Shown here piece by piece: positions 41,853-50,898 of a stretch of DNA of 64,000 bases. A program made the position numbers and the translations under genes. Source of the stretch: Streptomyces odontomachi. Its GTDB lineage: Bacteria > Actinomycetota > Actinomycetes > Streptomycetales > Streptomycetaceae. Within the stretch, counting starts at the first letter, position 1, and each line of letters begins with the position of its first letter. The stretch lies in assembly GCF_024435355.1 (NCBI RefSeq), contig NZ_JAMJWG010000012.1, positions 62,001 through 126,000 of the forward strand, read 5' to 3'. The notes beneath the pieces are model-generated. The model ran no database searches and was not told where the DNA came from. It was given only the letters and a program-made list of their open reading frames with translations.

Positions 41853-42503
41853 TCAAGGGACGGTCCGCCGCGGCAGCCGGGGTAGGGCCGTCCTCACGAG
41901 GTGCGCCGCGCCCTCCGGGCCGGGCGGGACCAGCAGGCAGGACAGCGCGAGACGCAGCGTCAGCTCACACAGGCGGGCCTGCTCCACCGTCTCGGTCCGG
42001 GCGGCCGTGGGCCCGCAGAGTGCGTGCACCGCGCGGTCGCGCACCATCCCGAAGAGGTCGCCGGGCGCCGGCAGCGGCCCGTCGGCACGGCGCTGGGCGG
42101 GCACCACAGAGGTGGACGGCACGGCGGAGAGCGTGGGGGTGGGCAGCCGACGGTTCCACAGGCCGGTGAGCACCGCGCGCACCAGGGCGTTCGAGGCGGC
42201 CGACGTGACCGTCCACTCGGCTAAGGCCGCCAGGCGTTCACGGGGTTCGGCGGGAACGGCGAGCGCACGGTCCACGCCGGCGAGATAGGCGTCGGTCTGC
42301 CGGCGCACCAGGGCGCGGGCGAGCCCTTCCTTGCTGCCGAACTCGTTGTACAACGTCTGCCGGGAGACTCCGGCCTTGGCGGCCACGTCCACCATGCGGA
42401 CTCTGGACCACGGCATCCGCGTCAGCGCGGCCTCGGCCGCGTCCAGTAAGGACTCCCGCGCTCCAGGCATCATCGCCTCCCCGGCCTTGCGGCGAGCGGG
42501 CAC
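41853..42503 (-). CDS. TetR-family regulator
   Basis: The 216-residue protein has an N-terminal TetR HTH (ARESLLDAAEAALTRMPWSRVRMVDVAAKAGVSRQTLYNEFGSKEGL) and a divergent helical C-terminal ligand domain. GTG at 42503 (MPARRKAGEAMM) is the longest supported start; ATG at 42467 is another choice. Its likely targets are itself, the SMR transporter or hisN across the 166-base divergent gap. No clear palindrome is visible in the gap. Confidence 0.9.
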   Translation of the reverse strand: MPARRKAGEAMMPGARESLLDAAEAALTRMPWSRVRMVDVAAKAGVSRQTLYNEFGSKEGLARALVRRQTDAYLAGVDRALAVPAEPRERLAALAEWTVTSAASNALVRAVLTGLWNRRLPTPTLSAVPSTSVVPAQRRADGPLPAPGDLFGMVRDRAVHALCGPTAARTETVEQARLCELTLRLALSCLLVPPGPEGAAHLVRTALPRLPRRTVP

Positions 42504-42669
42504 CGCCGTACGGGCGCACGTGCCGACGGCGTTGCGGACCTGACGCCAGAGTTGACGCGGCCGTCCTGACTGTCAAGGCCTCCGACACGCGCCCTTGGCC
42601 GCAGATGCGACACCACTGCACGGCAGGGCGCGGTGGCTCCGGAGCAAGGGAGATCGCTACTGTTCGCTT

Positions 42670-43488
42670 ATGCCCGACTATCACGATGATCTGCGCCTCT
42701 GCCATGTCCTCGCGGACGCCGCCGACGCGGCGACCATGGACCGCTTCCGGTCGCTCGACCTGAAAGTGGAGACGAAACCGGACATGACGCCGGTGACCGA
42801 GGCCGACAAGGCAGCGGAGGAGCTGATCAGGGGCAACCTGAAGCGGGCCCGCCCCCGGGACGCGATCCTCGGCGAGGAGTACGGCATCGAGGGCACGGGA
42901 CCGCGCCGCTGGGTGATCGACCCGATCGACGGCACCAAGAACTACGTCCGTGGTGTGCCGGTCTGGGCGACCCTGATCGCGCTGATGGAGGCCGGCCCGA
43001 GCGAGGACGGCGGCGAAGGGGGCTTCCAGCCCCGGGTCGGCGTGGTGTCGGCCCCTGCCCTGGGGCGCCGCTGGTGGGCCGCGAAGGGGCACGGCGCGTA
43101 CACGGGGCGCAGCCTGTCCTCCGCGAGCCGGCTGAAGGTGTCGGGTGTCTCCCGGCTGTCCGATGCCTCGTTCGCGTACTCCAGCCTCGGCGGCTGGGAG
43201 GAGGAGGGCCGGCTGGACGGCTTCCTGGACCTCACGCGCGCGGTCTGGCGCACCCGTGGCTACGGCGACTTCTGGCCGTACATGATGGTCGCCGAGGGCT
43301 CGGTCGACCTCTGCGCGGAGCCCGAGCTGTCCCTGTGGGACATGGCGGCTCCGGCGATCATCGTCACGGAATCCGGCGGACGCTTCACCGGCCTCGACGG
43401 CCGCCCCGGCCCGCACAGCGGCAACGCCGCCGCGTCGAACGGCCGACTCCACGACGAACTGCTCGGCTACCTCAACCAGCGCTACTGA
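42670..43488 (+). CDS. hisN: Histidinol-phosphate phosphatase, IMPase-type
   Basis: The 272-residue inositol-monophosphatase-fold enzyme has the metal motif WVIDPIDGTKNYVRG and the second motif EPELSLWDMAAPAIIVTESGG. GEEYGIEG supplies another acidic ligand. In S. coelicolor the gene at this place (hisN, SCO5208 from memory) encodes the missing histidinol-phosphatase of histidine synthesis. ATG at 42670 is used. Downstream is the 43623 terminator. Other IMPase activities are possible but less likely given the synteny. Confidence 0.93.
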   Translation: MPDYHDDLRLCHVLADAADAATMDRFRSLDLKVETKPDMTPVTEADKAAEELIRGNLKRARPRDAILGEEYGIEGTGPRRWVIDPIDGTKNYVRGVPVWATLIALMEAGPSEDGGEGGFQPRVGVVSAPALGRRWWAAKGHGAYTGRSLSSASRLKVSGVSRLSDASFAYSSLGGWEEEGRLDGFLDLTRAVWRTRGYGDFWPYMMVAEGSVDLCAEPELSLWDMAAPAIIVTESGGRFTGLDGRPGPHSGNAAASNGRLHDELLGYLNQRY

Positions 43489-43622
43489 AACCAGCGCCAC
43501 TGATCAGCGGTACCGTCGCACCGCGGTAGCGCCACACCGCGGTGCCGCGGGCCGGGAGGGCCCTTGCGGGCGGCGGCGCGACGGCGCGCACACGCCACGG
43601 ACGCGGGGCCCTCACACGCTGA

Positions 43623-43655
43623 GAGGGCCGGACCCTCGTAGGGGGCCCGGCCCTC
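43623..43655. terminator. Bidirectional hairpin terminator
   Basis: GAGGGCCGGACCC pairs with GGGCCCGGCCCTC (one mismatch) across a seven-base loop. It lies between hisN and the convergent catalase relic and would end both. The 43489-43622 stretch has no gene. Confidence 0.8.
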
Positions 43656-43678
43656 ATGGTTCGGCAAGCAGCGATCCG

Positions 43679-43777
43679 TCAGCCGCGGAGGGCCTGGACC
43701 GCGGCGACCAGCCGCTTGCCGAAGTCACCGTCCGCCAGGCGGAAGTTGTCGTTCCGCTCTCTGGCGACGCTCCATGC
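43679..43777 (-). pseudogene. 3' remnant of a monofunctional catalase gene
   Basis: On the minus strand this reads AWSVARERNDNFRLADGDFG then KRLVAAVQALRG and a stop. The end resembles the catalase C-terminus (ADPxYGKRVxxAVxALR). Upstream, the frame loses resemblance and no longer ORF continues, so the rest of the gene is deleted. A terminator follows it, and a CatR-like Fur gene is divergent next door, which is the usual catR-catalase layout. The assignment rests on 25-30 residues. Confidence 0.5.
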
Positions 43778-43924
43778 GGGAGACCGGGGACGGGGAGCCT
43801 GTGCGGATCTCGCTGCGCGGGGCGACTTCGCACGTGAGGAGCGGTGCCTTCGCCGTCACAACCGCCTCCTGCGTCATTCCCGCACGTCATGTCCCTGGGC
43901 GAAGCGCCGACCACGATCCTACGA

Positions 43925-43937
43925 TAGACAATGTCTA
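43925..43937. promoter_or_regulatory. Palindrome upstream of the Fur-family gene
   Basis: TAGAC-AAT-GTCTA is a perfect 5-3-5 inverted repeat 68 bases before the regulator start, in a locally AT-rich patch. It may be the operator through which the Fur/CatR protein represses itself and, formerly, the divergent catalase. Confidence 0.55.
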
Positions 43938-44004
43938 AGTCAAGGGGACTTCCAGATTCACACCTATTCGGGAACTAGTCCTCCGCTACTGCTAGGCTGA
44001 TGTT

Positions 44005-44445
44005 ATGAGTGACCTGTTGGAGCGACTACGCGGACGCGGATGGCGGATGACCGCACAGCGCCGCGTCGTGGCCGAGGTCCTCGACGGGGACCATGTCCAT
44101 CTGACAGCCGACGAGGTGCACGCTCGCGCCGTGGCCAAGCTCCCCGAGATCTCCCGCGCGACGGTGTACAACACGCTGGGCGAACTGGTCTCGCTCGGTG
44201 AGGTGCTCGAAGTCACCACGGACAGGCGGGCCAAGCGGTACGACCCGAACGCTCACCGTCCGCATCACCACCTGGTCTGCTCGGGCTGCGGGGCGATCCG
44301 CGACGTCCACCCGGGCGGCAACCCGCTCGCCGATCTTCCCACGTCGGAACGTTTCGGCTTCGCCGTATCGGATGTCGAGGTCACCTACCGGGGCATCTGC
44401 CCGGACTGCGCCGACCACTGGCCCGCAGAACTGACTCATCGCTGA
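44005..44445 (+). CDS. catR: Fur-family peroxide regulator (CatR/PerR-like)
   Basis: The 146-residue protein has an N-terminal winged HTH (RMTAQRRVVAEVLDGDHVHLTADEVHARAVAKLPEISRATVYNTLG) and a C-terminal dimer domain with the regulatory His-rich stretch HRPHHHLVCSGCG. Structural zinc sites are the two CxxC motifs CSGC and CPDC. The length and pattern fit PerR/CatR. S. coelicolor has a CatR repressor of catalase at this syntenic place as I recall. Here its divergent catalase appears reduced to a fragment, so its remaining targets lie elsewhere. Confidence 0.9.
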   Translation: MSDLLERLRGRGWRMTAQRRVVAEVLDGDHVHLTADEVHARAVAKLPEISRATVYNTLGELVSLGEVLEVTTDRRAKRYDPNAHRPHHHLVCSGCGAIRDVHPGGNPLADLPTSERFGFAVSDVEVTYRGICPDCADHWPAELTHR

Positions 44446-44514
44446 CGCGGCGCCCTGCCGTCGATGCCGGTTGGCCGGCCTTGGCACCTTGCGGAAGCGT
44501 GTTTTCCGGACACG

Positions 44515-44554
44515 TCTGAGGCCGGGCTCCGATCTCTCGGAACCCGGCCTCAGA
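44515..44554 (-). terminator. Terminator after tRNA-fMet
   Basis: Two 18-base arms, TCTGAGGCCGGGCTCCGA and TCGGAACCCGGCCTCAGA, pair with one mismatch across a four-base loop, seven bases downstream of the tRNA 3' end. It can also end the convergent Fur gene. Confidence 0.88.
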
Positions 44555-44561
44555 CCTTCAG

Positions 44562-44635
44562 TAGCGGGGACAGGATTTGAACCTGCGACCTCTGGGTTAT
44601 GAGCCCAGCGAGCTACCGAGCTGCTCCACCCCGCG
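44562..44635 (-). tRNA. tRNA-fMet (initiator, CAU)
   Basis: The 74-base cloverleaf has anticodon CAT. The initiator marks are visible: no pair at 1-72 (C1 against U72), A11-U24 in the D stem, and three G-C pairs at the base of the anticodon stem (GGG/CCC). CCA is not encoded. It is identical to the copy at 47002. Confidence 0.97.
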
Positions 44636-44647
44636 TCGTTGAGATCA

Positions 44648-44676
44648 ACCCTACGCGACGCTTCAGACCAGCGCAA
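44648..44676 (-). promoter_or_regulatory. Candidate promoter of tRNA-fMet
   Basis: On the minus strand TTGCGC (44671-44676) and TAGGGT (44648-44653) are 17 bases apart and end 13 bases before the tRNA. This is a fair sigma-70-type match. The other copy has TACGGT at the same place, but only a poorly spaced TTGACC. Confidence 0.5.
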
Positions 44677-44824
44677 ATCGATTCCCGCCCGGGCTCTGTC
44701 CCAGCCCAACAGGCCACCCCCGCAAGGCATCCCCCGGCGCAGAAGGGCGCCCTCGGCGCCGCGTACGGTCCAAGGGGGCGCGCTCTCGGCTCCGGCGCGC
44801 GTACAGCCGCCCTGGACGGCCTTC

Positions 44825-46705
44825 CTAGGCCGTCAGTTCCTGACGCAGCGCATCGCCCAGGCGCTGGGCGCGGGCCGTCACCTCGTCGGGGCCCAACTCC
44901 GCGGCGCGCGCACTCCAGCGCTGCGCCTCCGCCAACTCCCCGCGCCGCGCGAACAGCAGCGCAAGCCGGAGCGCGGCCCGACCGTGCCCGGCGTCCGCGG
45001 CGCGGCGCCACCACAGCGCCGCCTCGGGCTCGCTGCCCTCGCGGGCCAGCAACAGGCCCAGGTTGAAAGCGCCGTTGCTGCTGCCCGCCTCGGCGGCCCT
45101 GCGGTACCAGCCGGCCGCCTCGACCACGTCACCGCGCGCAGCGGCCAGCATGCCGACCCGGACCTGGGCGCGCCGGTGCCCCTGCTCGGCGGCCCGTTCG
45201 TACCACTCCTCGCACTCTGCCCGCTCCACCACGGGCTCGCCCAACTCGTGGGCGGCAGGGGGAGGGCGTCGGGAGTCGAGCAGGGCGGCCAGCCGGTACG
45301 CGCCCTCGGGGCTGCCGCCGCCGGCGGCGCACCGCAGGTGCCGCTCGGCGCCGGCCTCGTCCCCGTCCCGCAGCAGCGCGATGCCGACCTGGAGGGCGGC
45401 CTCGGTGTGGCCGGCCGCGGCGGCGCGCGCGTACCAGGCCAGGGCGCCCTGGTCGTCGTCCCGACCGGCGTGCAGGATGCCCAGGTTGAACGCGGCGTCG
45501 ACGCTGCCCGCCTCGGCGGCCTTGGAGAACCACGGCTCCGCACCCGCCGCGTCGCCCCTCTGGAGGAGCAGCACGGCGAGCGCGTTGGCGGCCTCGCGGT
45601 GGCCGGCGTAGGCGGCGTGCCGGTACCACTGCTCGGCCTGCCGGGAGCGGCCTCGCCCGACGCTGAGCAGGGCGAGGTTGTACGCGCCGTTGATGTCGCC
45701 GGCGTCGAGCGCGGTGCGGTACCAGCGCTCGGCGGTCTCCGGCTCGCCGCGCTCGGCGTGCAGCGCACCGAGGGCGTTGGCGGCGTTGCCGTCGCCTTCC
45801 TCGGCGGCCTTGCGCCACCAGACGGCGGCGCTGTCCACGTCGCCCGCGTCACGCAGCAGGAAGCCGAGCGCGCACGCCGCGCGCGCCTCCCCGTCCTTGG
45901 CGGACGTCAGGTACCACCGTCCGGCCTCCTTGAGCGCTCCCCGCTTCTCCAGGATGCGCCCCAGGTGCAGGGCGGCGCGCCGGTGGCCACGCGCTGCGGC
46001 CTGCCGGTACCACTGCTCGGCCTCCTCGGCCGGGGAGAGCCGCGCGGCCCCGGATTCGTCCGGGGCCGCGGACGCGCCGTCACCCGAGGGTGGCGCGCCT
46101 TCGGCTGTGGCCCGTCCGGGCCGGGCGCCGGTGGCCTCGGGCTCGTTGAGCTCGGTCTGCTGGTCCAGGAGCCGGGCGAGCCGGTAGGCGGCCTCGCGGT
46201 GGCCGTGCTCGGCGGCGACACGCATCCAGTGCTCGGAGCCCGGCTCCCCGCGGTGCTCGAGGAGGTCGGCGAGCGCGTAGGCACCGAGGACGTGGCCCTG
46301 CTCGGCGGACTGGCGCAGCCAGTACTCGGCGGCCGGCTCGTCGCCGCGTTCGCGGTGGTGCCGGCCGAGGGCGTGCGCCGCGGCGGCCGAACCGGCGACG
46401 GCGGCGATGCGCCACCACCCGGCGGCCTCGTCCTGGCAGCCGCGCTGGTGCAGCAGCACCCCGAGGTTGTTGGCGGCGGCGCGGTCTCCGGCGGTGGTGG
46501 CGGCGCGCAACAGGGGCTCGGCTCCGTCGAGGTCGCCACGGCGCAGCAGTGTGGCGCCGAGGACACTCATGGCCTCGACGTCCCCGGCCTCGGCGGCGAG
46601 CCGCCGGCGGGCCTCTTCTGCGGCCACCCCGGGCTCGTCCCGGTCGACCGACTGCACAAAACGCCCTGTCTCCAACAGAGTTGCCTTATCCCCCATACTG
46701 TCCAT
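44825..46705 (-). CDS. Sel1/TPR-repeat protein
   Basis: The 626-residue protein is built almost wholly of 35-40-residue helical repeats, about 15 of them, of the Sel1/TPR type (AAxxGxxxAAxxLGxLLxxRGDxxxAExWYRxAAEAG). Examples are WYRRAAEAGSSNGAFNLGLLL and WFSKAAEAGSVDAAFNLGIL. Such solenoids hold protein partners; no catalytic domain or signal peptide is visible. The start is at 46705 (MDSMGDKATLLETG) or three codons later. The gene is bracketed by two identical initiator tRNA genes on the same strand. Its partner is unknown. Confidence 0.9.
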   Translation of the reverse strand: MDSMGDKATLLETGRFVQSVDRDEPGVAAEEARRRLAAEAGDVEAMSVLGATLLRRGDLDGAEPLLRAATTAGDRAAANNLGVLLHQRGCQDEAAGWWRIAAVAGSAAAAHALGRHHRERGDEPAAEYWLRQSAEQGHVLGAYALADLLEHRGEPGSEHWMRVAAEHGHREAAYRLARLLDQQTELNEPEATGARPGRATAEGAPPSGDGASAAPDESGAARLSPAEEAEQWYRQAAARGHRRAALHLGRILEKRGALKEAGRWYLTSAKDGEARAACALGFLLRDAGDVDSAAVWWRKAAEEGDGNAANALGALHAERGEPETAERWYRTALDAGDINGAYNLALLSVGRGRSRQAEQWYRHAAYAGHREAANALAVLLLQRGDAAGAEPWFSKAAEAGSVDAAFNLGILHAGRDDDQGALAWYARAAAAGHTEAALQVGIALLRDGDEAGAERHLRCAAGGGSPEGAYRLAALLDSRRPPPAAHELGEPVVERAECEEWYERAAEQGHRRAQVRVGMLAAARGDVVEAAGWYRRAAEAGSSNGAFNLGLLLAREGSEPEAALWWRRAADAGHGRAALRLALLFARRGELAEAQRWSARAAELGPDEVTARAQRLGDALRQELTA

Positions 46706-46954
46706 CGTCGCACCACCTGCAACCTTGGTACACCTGGTATATCGCAGGCGGGCAGGTCACTTCAGCGTTTTGTCGACATGCCCACAGAGAGATAAGTCAA
46801 ACGCGTGATTCTCAAGTCGTAGCCGTCGGACACATCACCCTCACGGGGTAGGCGCATGCTCACCCTGGTCGGACGGGACCCCTCCCAAGGCCGCGACACC
46901 GCGCAACACCGCTATCTGAACCGACACTTCACAAGCGGAGGCGGGCATTACACA

Positions 46955-46997
46955 AGACCAAGGCCCGGATCCTGAGTACGGATCCGGGCCTTGGTCT
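46955..46997 (-). terminator. Terminator after the second tRNA-fMet
   Basis: A perfect 18-base inverted repeat (AGACCAAGGCCCGGATCC and its complement) with a seven-base loop lies five bases after the tRNA 3' end. The rest of the gap 46706-46954 shows no gene and should hold the TPR gene promoter. Confidence 0.9.
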
Positions 46998-47001
46998 GCC
47001 G

Positions 47002-47075
47002 TAGCGGGGACAGGATTTGAACCTGCGACCTCTGGGTTATGAGCCCAGCGAGCTACCGAGCTGCTCCACCCCGCG
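47002..47075 (-). tRNA. tRNA-fMet (initiator, CAU), second copy
   Basis: Its 74 bases are identical to the tRNA at 44562, and identity extends over 47001-47080 (80 bases) including short flanks. Anticodon CAT and the initiator features are the same. It begins 42 bases after the UPF0182 stop on the same strand and could be read through from it or from its own promoter. Confidence 0.97.
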
Positions 47076-47116
47076 TCGTTTCGAACAACCGTACCACGAC
47101 GCGGGGTCACCCGAGG

Positions 47117-50041
47117 TCAACCGCTGCTGCCGCCTGTGTTCTTGCCGCCCTTGTCCGTGCTCCCGCCGGCCTTGCCGCCCTGCGTGGCCTTGTCGGCGTC
47201 CACGGCACGCTTCAGGGCGTCCTTGAGTCGCTCCTGGGCCTTGCCGTAGGCGTCCCAGTCGGTGGGCTTCTTGTTCAACGCCTCCTGGCTGTCGTCCATC
47301 GCCTTCTGCGCGTCGTCGAGAGCGTCCCGCACCGTCGGGTTCTCGGGTTGCTGATGCTGCCCGGGTTCCTCTGGTTGGGCGGGCCCGGTGCCGTCCACCC
47401 CGAAGGCCTGGTTGAGCGAGGCACTCAGGGTGTCGGCAAAGCCGGTTCTGTTGCCGTAGGAGACGGCGACCTTGCGCAACAGCGGAAACTCCGAATTACG
47501 GCCCTGGGCATAGATCGGCTCCACATAGAGGAAGCCGTCGTCGAGCGGCACCGTGAGCAGGTTTCCGTAAAGCACGGTGGAGTCGGCGCCCTTCATATCC
47601 CGGATGAAGTCCGCCACCGGGGTTACCGAGTTCAGCTTGTTCTGCACCTGTTCGGGGCCGTCGACACCGTCCTCGGTCACTCTGAGGAGCTTGATGGTGC
47701 CGTAGTCCTTGCTGGTGGCGTCCGCGTCGACGGCCATGAAGGCCCGTAGGTTGGGTCGGCCGCTCGGCGTGAAGGTGGAGGTCAGCGAGAACTGCCGGTT
47801 GTCCTGGCCCGGCATCTCCAGGGACAGGTAGTACGGCGGAACCGCGCTGTTGTCCCGCTTGGTCGGGTCGTTCGGGACCTGCCAGGCGTCACTGGCGTTG
47901 TAGAACTGCTGGGGCTGCGTGACGTGGTACAGGGCCAGCAGCTCCCGCTGCACCTTGAACATGTCCTGGGGGTAGCGCAGATGATCGCTGAGAGCCTTGG
48001 GAATGTCGCTCTTCGGCAGCACCGTGCCCGGGAACGCCTTCTTCCAGGTCTTCAGGACCGGGTCCTTCTCATCCCACGTGTACAGCTTGACCGTGCCGTC
48101 GTAGGCGTCGACGGTGGCCTTCACCGAGTTGCGGATGTAGTTGACCTGGTTCTGCTGGGCGACGACGGCACGCTGGGTGTCGCCCTCGTTCAGCGAGTCG
48201 GTGGTGGTGTCGCCGAGGGTGGTGCGTGAGGCGTACGGGTAGCCGTTGGACGTCGTGTAGGCGTCGACGATCCACTGGATGCGGCCGTTGACGACGGCCG
48301 GGTAGGCGTCGCCGTCGATCGTCAGCCAGGGGGCCACGGCTTCGACGCGCTCCTTGGGCGTGCGGTTGTAGAGGATCTTCGAACCCTCGCCGATGGCGCC
48401 CGAGTAGAAGATCTGCGGCTCGCTGAAGGCAACCGCGTAGGCGGCGCGGTTCAGCGGGTTCGACAGGTCGACGCCGCCCTTGCCGTGGTAACTGGTGGTC
48501 TTCTGGGTGCCGCCGTCCTGCTCGTAGTCCAGCTCCTTCTGCGGACCGCCGACGATCGAGTACTGGTGGGTCTTCTCGCCGTAGTAGATGCGCTGCTCGT
48601 AGGTGCCGAGGTCGCCGTTGGCCGGCAGGCTCGACTCGGTGAAGTCGGGCGCACCCTTGCGGTTCGCGTCCGTCTGGGTGCCCTTGGCGGCGATCATGCC
48701 GAAGCCGTGGGTGTAGGTGAAGTGATCGTTGATCCAGTTGCGCTTGTCGACTCCGGACAGGTTGAGCTCGCGCAGCCCGACGATGGTGTCCTGACCCTTG
48801 TAGCGGTCGACGTCCAACGTCTTCGGGAACTGGTAGTACTTACGCTCCTGCTCCAGCTGCTGGAAGGTGGGCGAGACGATGTTCGGGTCGTTCAGGCGGT
48901 AGCTGGCTGCGGAGTCCGCGTCCGTGCGCTGCTTCTCGGCGTCCTTGACGGCGCCCTTGCCCGAGTAGTCCGCGGGGTGGACCCCGTCGATGCCGTACGC
49001 CATGCGCGTGGCGTTGATGTTCTTCTGGATGTACGGCGCTTCCTTGGCCTGCTCGTTCGGCTGGACCTGGAACTTCTGGACGATGGCCGGGTACAGGCCG
49101 CCGATGAGGATGGCCGAGAGGACCATCAGGCCGAAGCCGAGCAGCGGCAGCTGCCAGGTGCGCCGCCACAGCGTGGCGAAGAACAGCAGCGCGCAGATCA
49201 CGGCGATGCAGAAGAGGATCGTCTTCGCCGGGAGGTAGGCGTTGGCATCGACGTAGCGCAGGCCGGTCCAGTTGCTGGTCGCCTTGAAGTCGCTGGACTT
49301 GACCGCGAGCCCGTAGCGGTCGAGCCAGTAGGCGACGGCCTTGAGGGCCACGAAGAAGCCGAGCAGCACCGAGAGGTGTCCCGTGGCGGCCGCGGTGGCG
49401 CGCGCGCCTGGGCTGGTGACCCTCAGGCCCCCGTAGAGGTAGTGCGTCAGGGCGGCGGCGATCACGGACAGCACGGCGGCCGCGAAGCCGAACCCGAGCA
49501 GGAAGCGGTACCAGGGCAGGTCGAAGGCGTAAAAGGACACGTCGAGGTGGAACTGGGGGTCTTTCTGGCCGAACGGCACGCCGTTGACCCACAGCAGCCA
49601 GGTGCGCCACTGGCTGGTGGCCGACGCGCCCGCGACCAGGCCGACCAACGCCGTGATGCCCAGCAGGATCCACTTCTTGAAGGGCGCGATGCCCATGCGG
49701 TAACGGTCCAGGCTCTGCTGCTCCACCGACATGGCACTGAGCGGCGGGCGCAGCCGGTGCGCCAGCCACACGTTGATCCCGACCGCCGCCGCCATCAGCA
49801 GTCCGAAGACGAAGAACAAACCGATCTTGGTCCACAGCGTGGTGGTGAAGACGGACGAGTAGTGAACCGTCCGATACCAGAGCAGATCCGTCCAGAACCC
49901 GGCGAACATCGTGAACGCCATGGCCAGCACGGCCAGCACGCCCAGCGTCATGAGCAGGGTGCGGACGCGCCGGGACGGTCGGCCCACTCTGATCCGTGGC
50001 CCTGTCGGGCCTGAGCCGCGGTCCGGCATCTGGAAAGCCAA
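47117..50041 (-). CDS. UPF0182 family large membrane protein
   Basis: The 974-residue protein matches UPF0182 (COG1615). Seven transmembrane segments lie in the first ~330 residues (from VRTLLMTLGVLAVLAMAFTMFAGF on). A large extracytoplasmic domain follows from about 340 to 880, with a Tyr/Asp-rich sequence (GLRELNLSGVDKRNWINDHFTYTHGFGM). The C-terminus is acidic, Gln/Pro-rich, then a Lys/Gly tail (KAGGSTDKGGKNTGG). The family is near-universal in actinobacteria but its function is unknown. It ends 42 bases before a tRNA gene. Confidence 0.95.
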   Translation of the reverse strand: MAFQMPDRGSGPTGPRIRVGRPSRRVRTLLMTLGVLAVLAMAFTMFAGFWTDLLWYRTVHYSSVFTTTLWTKIGLFFVFGLLMAAAVGINVWLAHRLRPPLSAMSVEQQSLDRYRMGIAPFKKWILLGITALVGLVAGASATSQWRTWLLWVNGVPFGQKDPQFHLDVSFYAFDLPWYRFLLGFGFAAAVLSVIAAALTHYLYGGLRVTSPGARATAAATGHLSVLLGFFVALKAVAYWLDRYGLAVKSSDFKATSNWTGLRYVDANAYLPAKTILFCIAVICALLFFATLWRRTWQLPLLGFGLMVLSAILIGGLYPAIVQKFQVQPNEQAKEAPYIQKNINATRMAYGIDGVHPADYSGKGAVKDAEKQRTDADSAASYRLNDPNIVSPTFQQLEQERKYYQFPKTLDVDRYKGQDTIVGLRELNLSGVDKRNWINDHFTYTHGFGMIAAKGTQTDANRKGAPDFTESSLPANGDLGTYEQRIYYGEKTHQYSIVGGPQKELDYEQDGGTQKTTSYHGKGGVDLSNPLNRAAYAVAFSEPQIFYSGAIGEGSKILYNRTPKERVEAVAPWLTIDGDAYPAVVNGRIQWIVDAYTTSNGYPYASRTTLGDTTTDSLNEGDTQRAVVAQQNQVNYIRNSVKATVDAYDGTVKLYTWDEKDPVLKTWKKAFPGTVLPKSDIPKALSDHLRYPQDMFKVQRELLALYHVTQPQQFYNASDAWQVPNDPTKRDNSAVPPYYLSLEMPGQDNRQFSLTSTFTPSGRPNLRAFMAVDADATSKDYGTIKLLRVTEDGVDGPEQVQNKLNSVTPVADFIRDMKGADSTVLYGNLLTVPLDDGFLYVEPIYAQGRNSEFPLLRKVAVSYGNRTGFADTLSASLNQAFGVDGTGPAQPEEPGQHQQPENPTVRDALDDAQKAMDDSQEALNKKPTDWDAYGKAQERLKDALKRAVDADKATQGGKAGGSTDKGGKNTGGSSG

Positions 50042-50343
50042 GGTGTGTACCTCGAAGTTCGGTGAGTAGCTGGGAGCAACTGGCGAGTAGCTGGCAGCAG
50101 CGGTGGGCGGTGGTGGCGGTCTGTGCGGCGGTTCACATCTCGCGGGTCACATCTCGCGCGGATCATGCGGCCTTTGGGATGGCGGCAGGGTGCGGCGACC
50201 TCCAAATGCAGCTAAGAGCCTGGTATTGTCCGGAATTGTCTGGTCGTGTGTCCGGGCCCTGCTTTCACAGCGCCCACTGATGCAACTTACTGAGGCTTTA
50301 CGCAGTTCCCGTTCCGGCCCCTGAACCAGGCAGGATATTGACC

Positions 50344-50898
50344 ATGTCCAACGATTCCGCCGTGACCCCTCCACCGGCCGCGCGCCCCCTGACCCGAGCC
50401 GTGCTGGAGATCGACGACTACGTCGGCGGGCTGGGCTGGGACCAGCCCGCCCGCCTGTTCGCCCTCGTCGACACCGCCCAGCTACGCACCCAGGAGCCGG
50501 AACTCGCCACCCGCCTCGGCCTCTCCGACGACGTCACCAGCGCTCTGACCCCCGTCGAGCAGGAGGAGATCCCGGCCACCACGCCGCTGGACGAGTTCCT
50601 CGGCACCATCGCCTGGCCCGAGGCGGTGAGCGGCTGCGCCCTGACCGTGGAGCGCCTGATGCTGCCACCGTCGGCGGAGGCCTCGGTACCGGAGGGCCTC
50701 GACGGCCCGCGCCTCGCCCAGTGGGTCGCCGAGCACCCGGAGCGCCAGGAGGTGCGCATGACGGTCGGAGTGCTCCGGGACGGGGCACGCGAGTCGGCGC
50801 TGCGGCTACGCGAGAAGGACACGCCCACGGAGGTCCTCACGGGCCCAGGCTTGGTACCGGGCCTGGCGGACGCACTGGCGGCCACGTTCGCTGACTAG
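50344..50898 (+). CDS. PPA1309 family protein
   Basis: The 184-residue soluble protein matches the PPA1309 family (RAVLEIDDYVGGLGWDQPARLFALVDTAQL, PLDEFLGTIAWPEAVSGCALTVERLMLPP). There is no membrane segment or known catalytic motif. ATG at 50344 follows AGGATATTG; a TTG two codons earlier is possible. It is divergent from UPF0182 across ~300 bases that hold a short direct repeat TCACATCTCGCG (50133 and 50147) and no gene. The conserved neighbourhood with UPF0182 and the PDZ protease is typical for actinobacteria. Confidence 0.9.
   Translation: MSNDSAVTPPPAARPLTRAVLEIDDYVGGLGWDQPARLFALVDTAQLRTQEPELATRLGLSDDVTSALTPVEQEEIPATTPLDEFLGTIAWPEAVSGCALTVERLMLPPSAEASVPEGLDGPRLAQWVAEHPERQEVRMTVGVLRDGARESALRLREKDTPTEVLTGPGLVPGLADALAATFAD

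Noticed and set aside
44825..46705. Repeats in the Sel1/TPR gene as a DNA repeat array
   Set aside because: The periodicity is at protein level (helical repeats), with diverged DNA.
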